NCBI GenBank assembly: GCA_023231065.1
Contig: JALNWE010000002.1
Coordinates: forward strand, 1-64,000
Length of the DNA: 64,000 nt
DNA from: Bacteroidales bacterium
GTDB taxonomy: Bacteria; Bacteroidota; Bacteroidia; Bacteroidales; FEN-979
Direction: 5' to 3'
This document shows, piece after piece, positions 16,086-24,152 of the stretch (positions are counted from its first letter, which is position 1; every line of letters begins with the position of its first letter). The translations under genes and the position numbers were made by a program. The notes under the pieces were generated by a model, which was not told the origin of the DNA, did no database searches, and saw nothing but the letters and a program-made list of their open reading frames with translations.

Positions 16086-16790
16086 TCAGTTTGAATAATC
16101 GATGGGGGCTTGGGGTTTTTTCGTATTTTTTTCTGCTTTTTCCTGATTAAATACCCACGTCAGGCGGATGCTGATAACATTGTTATACTGCTTCCTTTCA
16201 AAGGGATTTTTAGGATCATTGGGGTCGGTCACATATATCGTACGGTTTTTCATCATTGAATACTGGTAGCGGACCCCAGCCCACAATTTCTGCCATAACC
16301 GTACCTGCAGATCAGCAATAACCGAAATATCAAAATTTGACATACCTGAAGTAGGCTGGGCAAAATAGGTGGAATCTATTGGTTTTCCACCAAAAGTCTC
16401 TTTAAAGTTGACCAGTTGTCCATAAGAAACCCCTACACCGGCTGAGATGACGTTTTTATCCGTAAAATGAAGCAAGAGTGGAACTTCGGCATAATCCTGT
16501 TTCAGGCGGTAGGTCGTTGAGTCAGTTTCCCCTTTGTGGTAGCTCCCTTTTTGAGAATACAATAATTCCAGGCTCACAGACCAATTCTTTTTTGGGCCGA
16601 AAGGAAGAATTACCTGGGGCCCAACATTTAACCCGATTTTATGAAAACCATAGAATTCATCGCCATCCACTTGCGTGAGGTTCATTCCAACACTGACGGC
16701 GCCGAGGACACGTTGTGAATAAGACTTTTGGACCGGAAAGAAAAAAGCTGCTAAAAGCAACAGGATTGGAACAAGATGAAGGCGGTGCAT
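16086..16790 (-). CDS. Outer-membrane beta-barrel protein (PorT-like)
   Basis: A 234-residue exported protein with signal peptide MHRLHLVPILLLLAAFFFPV...SYSQ. The mature part has the alternating hydrophobic pattern of a small barrel (for example VGPQVILPFG, VSLELLYSQKGSY, AEVPLLLHF, WAGVRYQYSMM, ISIRLTWVF), matching the PF13568-type outer-membrane barrel common in Bacteroidota. These proteins are often annotated PorT family, but the specific function is unknown. The last 15 residues or so (EKAEKNTKKPQAPIDYSN) are a charged extension outside the barrel. A short period-7 array lies just upstream of the start. Confidence 0.78.
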   Translation of the reverse strand: MHRLHLVPILLLLAAFFFPVQKSYSQRVLGAVSVGMNLTQVDGDEFYGFHKIGLNVGPQVILPFGPKKNWSVSLELLYSQKGSYHKGETDSTTYRLKQDYAEVPLLLHFTDKNVISAGVGVSYGQLVNFKETFGGKPIDSTYFAQPTSGMSNFDISVIADLQVRLWQKLWAGVRYQYSMMKNRTIYVTDPNDPKNPFERKQYNNVISIRLTWVFNQEKAEKNTKKPQAPIDYSN

Positions 16791-16811
16791 TTACAATTGA
16801 CAATTTACGAT
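16791..16811. repeat. Short period-7 array (3 units)
   Basis: Units TTACAAT, TGACAAT and TTACGAT occur in phase just upstream of the OMP gene start. They resemble the GTCAATT units at 43012-43031 on the other strand. Confidence 0.5.
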
Positions 16812-16907
16812 TGTATCAAAAAAACTGGAAAATTTTAAAATTCGAAAATGTAATGGGTGAAATGTTACGTTTTAAACTAATAATTACGGGCTTTATCAAA
16901 TTAACGT

Positions 16908-19061
16908 TCAAATTGTGTTAATAGTATTTTGTCCTTTCATTGTAAGTTGAATACGTTTTCGTTCGATGTCAACGTCCAGGATTTCTACCATTACTTTTTG
17001 ATTGAGTTTCACAATTTCATTTGGATCATTGACATACCGGTCGGCTAACTGGCTGATGTGGACGAGACCATCCTGGTGTACACCGATGTCAACGAAAGCC
17101 CCGAACCGGGTAATGTTTGTCACGATTCCCGGCAATTTCATTCCTTTTTTCAGATCCTGGACAGTATGGATATTCCGGTCGAACTCGAATATTTCGAATT
17201 TACTTCGCGGGTCGCGGCCTGGTTTTACCAGTTCATTCAGGATGTCCTTCAGCGTAGGTAAACCGACTTTATCATCCATGAATTCTTCCAGATGTATCTG
17301 CTGCCTTAATTCGGTTTTTTCGACCAGATCGGTGACCGTACATTTCAATTTTTTTGCCATCCGATCGACCACATGATAGGATTCGGGGTGCACTGCACTC
17401 CGGTCAAGTGGATTTTCAGCATTTCTGATCCTCATAAAACCGGCGGCCTGTTCAAAAGCCTTTTCCCCGAAACGGGAGACCTCACGGAATTGTGCCCTTG
17501 ATATAAAGGGGCCATTTTCATTTCGGTATGCAACGATATTCTTTGCCAGGGAGGGTCCCAATCCAGAAACACAGGTAAGCAACTCTTCGCTGGCTGTATT
17601 AACTTCAACCCCGACATTATTGACGCAGCTAACGACAGTATCCTGGAGACTTTTCTGTAATGCATTCTGATCTACATCATGCTGGTACTGACCAACCCCG
17701 ATAGACTTTGGTTCAATTTTCACCAGTTCGGCCAGGGGGTCCATCAAACGTCTTCCGATGGAGACCGCTCCCCTTACTGTAATATCATAATCAGGAAATT
17801 CTTTCCTGGCAACCGCGGAGGCTGAATAGACTGAAGCGCCGCTTTCGTTCACCACCAATGCCAGAATATCCTTGTCAAATGCAATGGAGCGGATCAACCT
17901 TTCGGTTTCACGTCCGGCTGTGCCATTTCCAATGGCAATAGCTTCAATTTTATAAGCATTAACAAGGCTTTTGATCTTATGGATGGATTCTTTGACTTCA
18001 TTTTGAGGGGGATGTGGATAAATGGTTTCATTATGGACCAGTTTGCCTTGCCTGTCGAGGCAAACCAGTTTACAACCGGTCCTGAATCCGGGATCGATGG
18101 CCAGAACATTTTTCTGGCCCAGCGGCGGGGCCAACAACAATTGCCGTAAATTTCCGGTAAACACCCGGATGGCCTCGGTATCTGCTTTTTCTTTAGCCCA
18201 CTGCCTCATTTCAGTCTCCATCGATGGGAACAATAAACGCTTGCAACCATCAATGATGGCGCTTTGTACGATACCGGAAGAGACATTGTTACCCCGGATA
18301 AAGATTTTTTCGAGGATTTCATGGGCTTTATCATCCTCCACTTCAACAGAAAGCCGTAGGAAACCTTCATTTTCTCCACGGAACATGGCCAGGATGCGAT
18401 GAGAGGGGGCCCGTGTCAGGGGTTCATGATAATCGAAATACATTTCGAAGTTGGCCCCATCCTGCTCTTTCCCTTTGATCAGCTTGGCAGAGATATTAGA
18501 ATCCTTTTGATAAAGATACCTTATTCGTTTACGGGAATACCTATCTTCGCTGATGGTCTCGGCAATGATATCACTGGCTCCCTGTAAGGCATCTTCAACC
18601 GAATTGACTCCTTTATCAGCATCGATGAATTTCTCAGCACGGGCTTCGATGTCGTCGTACCGTTGTGAAAGGACCAGGTTGGCTAAGGGTCCCAATCCTT
18701 TTTCACGGGCTATGGAAGCGCGTGTTTTTCTTTTAGGCCGATAGGGAAGGTAGATATCTTCCAGTTCGGCCATGGTTGCTGCTTCTCCAATGGCTTTTTC
18801 AAGTTCGGGAGTTAATTTTTCCTGTTCGGTAAGCGATTTTATTATGGCGCCCCGACGGGAGTCAAGTTCCTTGAGTTGATTTAACCTGTCGCGCACTTTC
18901 CCTATTGCGACCTCATCCATGGAACCCGTCATTTCTTTTCGATACCGGGCAATAAAAGGGATGGTGGCCCCGCTCTCCAGCAGATTTATTGTATTCTGAA
19001 TAAATCCGGCAGAAATTTTCAACTCGGCCGAGATGATTTCAACATATTTTTCGAACATCAT
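16908..19061 (-). CDS. tex: Tex family RNA-binding transcriptional accessory protein
   Basis: A 717-residue Tex/YhgF protein, a nucleic-acid-binding factor of the transcription machinery. In order it has the helical Tex N-terminal region (IPFIARYRKEMTGSMDE near residue 34), a YqgF/RNase H-like core (LAIDPGFRTGCKLVCLD and IAIGNGTAGRETE), helix-hairpin-helix repeats (about 480-570, LTCVSGLGPSLAKNIVAYR) and a C-terminal S1 domain (about 645-712, TRFGAFVDIGVHQDGLVHIS). The length is normal for the family. It begins 33 bp after the stop of the lutA-like gene on the same strand. An alternative start is one codon later (MM). Confidence 0.95.
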   Translation of the reverse strand: MMFEKYVEIISAELKISAGFIQNTINLLESGATIPFIARYRKEMTGSMDEVAIGKVRDRLNQLKELDSRRGAIIKSLTEQEKLTPELEKAIGEAATMAELEDIYLPYRPKRKTRASIAREKGLGPLANLVLSQRYDDIEARAEKFIDADKGVNSVEDALQGASDIIAETISEDRYSRKRIRYLYQKDSNISAKLIKGKEQDGANFEMYFDYHEPLTRAPSHRILAMFRGENEGFLRLSVEVEDDKAHEILEKIFIRGNNVSSGIVQSAIIDGCKRLLFPSMETEMRQWAKEKADTEAIRVFTGNLRQLLLAPPLGQKNVLAIDPGFRTGCKLVCLDRQGKLVHNETIYPHPPQNEVKESIHKIKSLVNAYKIEAIAIGNGTAGRETERLIRSIAFDKDILALVVNESGASVYSASAVARKEFPDYDITVRGAVSIGRRLMDPLAELVKIEPKSIGVGQYQHDVDQNALQKSLQDTVVSCVNNVGVEVNTASEELLTCVSGLGPSLAKNIVAYRNENGPFISRAQFREVSRFGEKAFEQAAGFMRIRNAENPLDRSAVHPESYHVVDRMAKKLKCTVTDLVEKTELRQQIHLEEFMDDKVGLPTLKDILNELVKPGRDPRSKFEIFEFDRNIHTVQDLKKGMKLPGIVTNITRFGAFVDIGVHQDGLVHISQLADRYVNDPNEIVKLNQKVMVEILDVDIERKRIQLTMKGQNTINTI

Positions 19062-19094
19062 TAAATCAGTGGAATCGTATTTTAAAAGAATTGT

Positions 19095-19814
19095 TTACCA
19101 ACCTGATGCCAGAACATCTATAATGTGCATGGTTTGGATGGGTAGGTTGTGTTTGTCAATATAAGCCTGCTGATGCATCAGACAGGATGAATCAGTGGAA
19201 ATGATATATTCCGCCCCGGTTGCCAAAGCATTTTTAATTTTTTGTTCAGCCATGGCTGTCGATATGGGTTCGAATTTTGCTGAAAAAGTGCCTCCGAAAC
19301 CGCAACAAACATCGTTATCTTTCATTTCGCGTAACTCCAATCCCTTGACCTTCCCAAGTAACTGGCGGGGTTCATCTTTAAGGTTATATTCCCGGAGGGC
19401 GGCACATGAATCATGATATGTAACAACATGGGGAAAATATGCGCCGATGTCATCGATTTTTAAAACATTGACAACAAAATCGGTAAATTCAAAAATATTT
19501 CGTTTTAATTGCTTATATTCAAGATGATAAGCTGTATTGTGAAACAACCATGGATAATAGTTACGGATAAAACCGATGCAGGAGGCAGAGGGGCCGACAA
19601 CAGGACGGTCATTGGGAAAATCTTTAAGAAACTTCTCCCCCATTTTTTTTGCTTCATCCCAAAATCCGCTGTTAAAAGCCATCTGGCCACAGCAAGTTTG
19701 GTTCCCGTTATAATGAACGTCCACACCCAGTTTTTCCAGGATTTTAACCATGTTCAGACCAGTGTCAGGATAGATCTGGTCAACAAAACAGGGGATGAAA
19801 ATATCGACAAGCAT
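19095..19814 (-). CDS. LutA/YkgE-like iron-sulfur protein (CCG domains)
   Basis: A 239-residue protein with two Cys-rich CCG domains. The N-terminal domain has IPCFVDQIYP and TCCGQMAFNSG (Cys9, Cys41, Cys42); the C-terminal domain has HDSCAALREY and VCCGFGGTFS. This is the LutA type, one of three subunits (LutABC) for oxidation of L-lactate to pyruvate. No lutB or lutC partner is in the window; the neighbours are tex downstream and aroA upstream, so this copy is an orphan here. It might act with partners elsewhere. A candidate -7 box lies at 19876-19883. Confidence 0.85.
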   Translation of the reverse strand: MLVDIFIPCFVDQIYPDTGLNMVKILEKLGVDVHYNGNQTCCGQMAFNSGFWDEAKKMGEKFLKDFPNDRPVVGPSASCIGFIRNYYPWLFHNTAYHLEYKQLKRNIFEFTDFVVNVLKIDDIGAYFPHVVTYHDSCAALREYNLKDEPRQLLGKVKGLELREMKDNDVCCGFGGTFSAKFEPISTAMAEQKIKNALATGAEYIISTDSSCLMHQQAYIDKHNLPIQTMHIIDVLASGW

Positions 19815-19875
19815 AGTTCTATGTCAAAAGTCAAAACTGAAAAAAATGGTAAATAAAATTTTCTTAAACAAAGAT

Positions 19876-19883
19876 CAAAAATA
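19876..19883 (-). promoter_or_regulatory. Candidate -7 box for the lutA-like gene
   Basis: The minus strand reads TATTTTTG (TAnnTTTG), 61 bp upstream of the lutA-like ATG. Confidence 0.35.
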
Positions 19884-19943
19884 GAAATTAATATTCTTGG
19901 GTTGACATGACAGATGAAAAAGTTATTGCGTAAAATGAACCGG

Positions 19944-21200
19944 TCAATGAATTATAAAACCAAGTTCCTGCAAATGTTCCCAGTAGCAGGGATAGGATTT
20001 TACCACCACATCAGGATCCATGATCCTGATACTCCCCATTTTCAGCGCCAGTGGTGCAAAGGTCATTGCCATGCGATGGTCCCCGTATGTTTCAAAAGTC
20101 AGATCAGTACGGAATCCGGGTTGGAATGAATTGAATTCGAGACTTGGCATTACATCACCCGGAGCGGAAACAAGGATGTCAAGGCCCAGTTTTTCAAGTT
20201 CGTTTTTCAAGGCACGAAGCCGGTCAGTTTCCTTGATCCGCAGGCTACGGAGCCCTTCAAAACGGCTGCGGATACCCAATGCCGCACAGGTAGTAATAAC
20301 AGAAGGGGCTATATCCGGAAAATCGGTAAAGTCAAAGTAAAAACCATCTACTTTTTTTCTTACCCGCGTCAGGTGAATTCCCTGGTCATTGAATTCGGTC
20401 TTTATCCCGAAATTTTGATATATAGCGGGTAAAATATCGTCTCCCTGTAAACTATTGGGAAACAGGCCATTCAGTTGCAGGTCAACATCCTCGGCAAACG
20501 CTGCTGCTTCATACCAAAAGGAAGCCGCGGACCAATCGGCCTCTATGGTAAAATCCCGCGATTTATAAACTCCTGGCAAGATGGCAATTCGTTGTTTCCC
20601 AGTCTTAATCCGGGCGCCATAGTATTGCATTAAACGGGTTGTCATCCGGATATATGGAGTAGAAACCACAGTACCTTCCTGGTGAAGGATCAATCCGGAT
20701 GGTAAATAAGGAGCTACAAGCAGCAAGGCAGTACTGTACTGGCTGCTGATCCCTGCATCGATGGTAACCTCTTTACCTGTTAATGGCTGCCCTTTGATAA
20801 GTATGGGTGGATACCCGATCTTGGCCAGGTAATCGATGGCAGCGCCAAGGTTATTCAGTGCTTCAGCAAGGACGGCAATAGGGCGCTGTTTCATACGCTC
20901 AGAACCGGTCAGCATCCATTTCCCCGGTCTGGCAGCCAGATAGGCCGTAAGGAATCTCATGACAGTCCCGGCATTGGCAGTATCCATTTCCAATACGCGA
21001 TTTCCCTTATAAGTCCGGATCTCTTCGAGTAACTTTTGAAGTAACCGTGTATCATCGGCTTCTGAAATATTATGGATCGTGAAATCCTCCCCACTCAATG
21101 CCCGGATCAGGAGCAAACGGTTGGAAATGCTTTTTGAGGCCGGGAGAACCAGCTTCCCCTTGAGGACTTTTGAAGGGCAACTGACCAGTATTGCTTTCAT
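19944..21200 (-). CDS. aroA: 3-Phosphoshikimate 1-carboxyvinyltransferase (EPSP synthase)
   Basis: A 418-residue EPSP synthase, which condenses shikimate-3-phosphate with phosphoenolpyruvate in the shikimate pathway. Signatures present are LPASKSISNRLLLIRAL (N-terminal substrate Lys/Ser), NAGTVMRFLTAYLA, the catalytic Asp region FPDIAPSVITTC, RIKETDRLRAL and YGDHRMAMTFAPLAL. The usual LPGSKS element reads LPASKS, that is Ala in place of the conserved Gly, and the usual RP of NAGTxxR is replaced by NAGTVMRF. aroB is 6 bp upstream on the same strand, so the two form an aromatic-biosynthesis operon. Confidence 0.95.
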   Translation of the reverse strand: MKAILVSCPSKVLKGKLVLPASKSISNRLLLIRALSGEDFTIHNISEADDTRLLQKLLEEIRTYKGNRVLEMDTANAGTVMRFLTAYLAARPGKWMLTGSERMKQRPIAVLAEALNNLGAAIDYLAKIGYPPILIKGQPLTGKEVTIDAGISSQYSTALLLVAPYLPSGLILHQEGTVVSTPYIRMTTRLMQYYGARIKTGKQRIAILPGVYKSRDFTIEADWSAASFWYEAAAFAEDVDLQLNGLFPNSLQGDDILPAIYQNFGIKTEFNDQGIHLTRVRKKVDGFYFDFTDFPDIAPSVITTCAALGIRSRFEGLRSLRIKETDRLRALKNELEKLGLDILVSAPGDVMPSLEFNSFQPGFRTDLTFETYGDHRMAMTFAPLALKMGSIRIMDPDVVVKSYPCYWEHLQELGFIIH

Positions 21201-21206
21201 TTGAAA

Positions 21207-22340
21207 TTACATTTCAGATTCATTAGATGAAGAGGGATCAGTCTGAAAGTAGAATTTTAGGGCAGCGTTAATTTCATCAGGATTACAAACGACATTGATT
21301 TTCGGTGATCCAAGTTTTTCCAGCAAGGTAAACCTGATCCTGCTCTCCCGGAATTTCTTGTCATGGCCCATCCGCTCAATCAGATCGGCCGGATCGTAAT
21401 CTGGGGGAACAGGCCCATATCCATGACGAATATATTTCACAATCCCGTCCCGTTCAGATACCGGTAAACCTGTTTTATGGGAAGAGAGCCAGGCGGCACA
21501 AATCATTCCCATGGCAACTGCATCACCATGAAGTAAAGGATGATTTCCCGAAGAATGAGAAGCAGATTCAACAGCATGCCCGATTGTATGGCCGAAATTT
21601 AAAACAGCCCGTGTTTTTTTTTCCGTAAAATCTCTGGCAATGATCTGGTTTTTATAAGTAATGGCACTGGTTATCAGATGTTGCCATAAAGGACTATCAA
21701 GGGACGTTTTTATCAACTGGGGCACTGGATGTTGTTTGATCCGGTTCCATAAACCGGGGTTACCTGTCAAAGAAGTTTTGATGATTTCCGCTAATCCGGA
21801 TCTGATTTGAAGTACCGGGAGGGTACATAAGAATTCCGGATAAATGAATACAGCAGCAGGGGGATAAAAGAAACCGATCTGGTTTTTAATCTGGTTCACA
21901 TTAACAGCTGTTTTTCCACCGATGGCGGCATCCACCTGCCCCAATAACGTTGTAGGGATATGGATACATGGAATCCCGCGTTTATATCCCGCGGCCGTAA
22001 AACCGCCCAGGTCGGTGACCATTCCCCCGCCCAGGGTGATCATCAGCGCATCTCGTCCAGCCTGTGATGACATCATCTCAAGCCAAAGTCTGGAGGTTGT
22101 TTCCAGTGTTTTGTTATCCTCGCCCAATGGCATGGTAAGAAAATGACTATCAGCCAACCAAGGATTTTTGGACAATAATAAAGGGAGGCAATATTCCCGG
22201 GTATTGGAATCAGTAAGGATGAAAATTTTTCCCTTTCCAAGATGAGAAGCCCTGCAATACTTTTCGAATTGGGAAAGGGCATCCTTCCCGGAAAAAATCC
22301 AGGTATGGTTGACTTGTACGATCCGGGATGTCAGTTTCAT
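21207..22340 (-). CDS. aroB: 3-Dehydroquinate synthase
   Basis: A 377-residue NAD-dependent cyclase that converts DAHP to 3-dehydroquinate, the second step of the shikimate pathway. It shows the NAD-binding ALGGGMVTDLGGFTA-type segment (LGGGMVTDLGGF), IPTTLLGQVDAAIGGKTAVN, and the metal-binding NFGHTIGHAVES with HSSGNHPLLHGDAVAMG. It lies between ald (17 bp upstream) and aroA (6 bp downstream), all on the minus strand, so ald-aroB-aroA are probably cotranscribed. Confidence 0.96.
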   Translation of the reverse strand: MKLTSRIVQVNHTWIFSGKDALSQFEKYCRASHLGKGKIFILTDSNTREYCLPLLLSKNPWLADSHFLTMPLGEDNKTLETTSRLWLEMMSSQAGRDALMITLGGGMVTDLGGFTAAGYKRGIPCIHIPTTLLGQVDAAIGGKTAVNVNQIKNQIGFFYPPAAVFIYPEFLCTLPVLQIRSGLAEIIKTSLTGNPGLWNRIKQHPVPQLIKTSLDSPLWQHLITSAITYKNQIIARDFTEKKTRAVLNFGHTIGHAVESASHSSGNHPLLHGDAVAMGMICAAWLSSHKTGLPVSERDGIVKYIRHGYGPVPPDYDPADLIERMGHDKKFRESRIRFTLLEKLGSPKINVVCNPDEINAALKFYFQTDPSSSNESEM

Positions 22341-22357
22341 GAAGGAATGACTACGGA

Positions 22358-23581
22358 TTAATGAAAAGCAGCTATCAACAGGCTGATATCCTGAAAAGGC
22401 AAGTTAAACCGTTTGCTGATAAAGGGATTGGTGATGATGCCGTTATAGACATAAACTCCCTGACGGACTCCGAAATCGCGTTTGAGGAGGTTTTCGATGC
22501 CCCCTTCAGCGCCGATATCAAGGATGATTGGGACAATGATGTTATTTAAGGCCTGGGAAGCGGTATGCGGGACTTTTGAAGTGATATTGGGAACTGCATA
22601 ATGGGTGACGCCATGCAGTTTGAAGACAGGCGATTTATGACTGGTGGGTTTCGATGTTTCGAAACAACCGCCCTGATCAATACTCACGTCAATGGCCACA
22701 GAGCCATCTTTCATCAATTTGATCATTTCTTCGGTAATAATGATCGGGGTGCGGCCTTCGGGGGAATGGACGGCTCCGATCAGGACATCGGCCGTCTTCA
22801 GGGATTCGATCAGGACTTTTGGGTGGAGTATGGAGGTAAAGACCCTTCGTCCGAGGTTGTTCTGGATACGGCGTAAACGGTACACAGAGTTATCAAATAT
22901 TTTTACCTGGGCGCCCAGTCCGATGGCCGATCTGGAAGCAAATTCCCCGACAGTTCCGGCGCCTATGACAACAACCTCGCTGGGAGTGATCCCGGTGAAC
23001 CCTCCAAACATCTTTCCACGGCCATATTCAGGGCTTGCAAGATATTCTGCAGCAATAAAAATGGAGGTACTGCCGGCGATCTCGCTCATGGCCCGTATGA
23101 TGGAGAGTTGCTTTGTCCGGTCGCGGATAGTTTCAAAAGCCAGGGCTGTTACCCGTTTCGAAATCAAGGTGCGGAAATATTCCTCACATTGCATCGACAT
23201 CTGGATGGTTGACATCAAGGTCTGTTTCGGATGTAACCAATTCATCTCTTCAATAGTCACCGGACCAACTTTCAGAAGAACATCCGATTTATAGACCTCT
23301 TCCGGAGAATAAACCAGATGGGCTCCGGCTTCGCTATACTCATTATCATTAAAATGAGCGGTGATCCCTGCCCCTGCTTCCACCATCACCTGATGGCCAT
23401 TCCTGGTTAGGAGGGCAACTCCGTCGGGGACAAGCGCTACCCTGTTTTCCACTGGAGAAACCTCCCTGGGAACACCGATAACAAGTTTCCCCGGTTGTTT
23501 TGCCACTTCAAGCATCTCTTCCTGTGGCATCAACCGCCCGCCAGGTGATATATTATAGTAATCCTGACCTGGTACATCCAT
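22358..23581 (-). CDS. ald: Alanine dehydrogenase
   Basis: A 407-residue member of the alanine dehydrogenase/PNT family, which interconverts L-alanine with pyruvate and ammonia using NAD. The N-terminal part has the family pattern IGVPREVSPVENRVALVPDGVALL and EAGAG. The Rossmann motif VVVIGAGTVGEFASRSAIGLG lies about residues 205-225, followed by KIFDN; later come GAVHSPEGRTPIIITEEMI and VAIDVSIDQGGCFETS. In many Bacteroidota this gene lies next to tsaE and porX, as here. Residues 1-30 form a slightly longer leader than in the Bacillus enzyme; an internal start at MPQEEM is possible. Confidence 0.9.
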   Translation of the reverse strand: MDVPGQDYYNISPGGRLMPQEEMLEVAKQPGKLVIGVPREVSPVENRVALVPDGVALLTRNGHQVMVEAGAGITAHFNDNEYSEAGAHLVYSPEEVYKSDVLLKVGPVTIEEMNWLHPKQTLMSTIQMSMQCEEYFRTLISKRVTALAFETIRDRTKQLSIIRAMSEIAGSTSIFIAAEYLASPEYGRGKMFGGFTGITPSEVVVIGAGTVGEFASRSAIGLGAQVKIFDNSVYRLRRIQNNLGRRVFTSILHPKVLIESLKTADVLIGAVHSPEGRTPIIITEEMIKLMKDGSVAIDVSIDQGGCFETSKPTSHKSPVFKLHGVTHYAVPNITSKVPHTASQALNNIIVPIILDIGAEGGIENLLKRDFGVRQGVYVYNGIITNPFISKRFNLPFQDISLLIAAFH

Positions 23582-23645
23582 GTGTCAAAATTTTAAACGA
23601 AGATATAAAAAAATAGTACTGGTTTGAAAAGGGTATCCGATGAAT

Positions 23646-24059
23646 TTAAAATTCGATCGTTCGCAGGCCGCTGACTGGATCGGGCGTTATTCTGACCATA
23701 ATGGCCCCAAAAGGCAACAAGGTCGCTATCAATTCGGGCCACTCCAGAAAGCAATAAGATCCGGAATAGATATATTCTTCATACCCGATATCGAAAACCT
23801 CTTCCAGCTTTTTGATCCGGTAAAAATCAAAATGAAAAACCGAGTCCCCGTCCGTGGTTTTATATTCATTAATGAGCGAAAAGGTAGGGCTTTGGACAGT
23901 ATCAGCAACATCCAACAAGCGGCATAATACTTTTATCAGGGTGGTTTTCCCCGCGCCCATCGGGCCATAAAATGCAAATACCCGTGACTCCGGATAAGTC
24001 CGGATCAGGGTTTCCGCGATGGGCAGAAGATCAGATTCTTGAGGAGAAGAAAATAACAC
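23646..24059 (-). CDS. tsaE: tRNA N6-threonylcarbamoyladenosine synthesis ATPase TsaE
   Basis: A 137-residue P-loop ATPase that works with TsaB and TsaD to form t6A37 in ANN-decoding tRNAs. The Walker A is GPMGAGKTT (residues 32-40), followed by VQSPTFSLINEY and FHFDFYRI, then an acidic C-terminal element FLEWPE. The length is normal. It lies between porX (upstream, minus strand) and ald; the gap to porX holds a heptamer tandem array. Confidence 0.95.
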   Translation of the reverse strand: MLFSSPQESDLLPIAETLIRTYPESRVFAFYGPMGAGKTTLIKVLCRLLDVADTVQSPTFSLINEYKTTDGDSVFHFDFYRIKKLEEVFDIGYEEYIYSGSYCFLEWPELIATLLPFGAIMVRITPDPVSGLRTIEF

Positions 24060-24063
24060 AAGA

Positions 24064-24105
24064 CCATTGATTATTGACTATTGACTATTGACCATTGACT
24101 ATTGA
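24064..24105. repeat. Heptamer tandem array YYATTGA x6
   Basis: Six perfect-phase units: CCATTGA, TTATTGA, CTATTGA, CTATTGA, CCATTGA, CTATTGA. They are followed by a decaying period-7 tail (CAAATTA, CAAGTGG, CAGGTAC, GGGTATG, GGTTAGC). It fills the gap between tsaE and porX. The tail resembles that of the array at 32524. Confidence 0.9.
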
Positions 24106-24152
24106 CAAATTACAAGTGGCAGGTACGGGTATGGGTTAGCAAGGGAGTTCAT

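Noticed and set aside
24064..24105. Possible CRISPR array
   Set aside because: Repeat units are only 7 bp with no spacers and no cas genes nearby; it is a simple tandem array.
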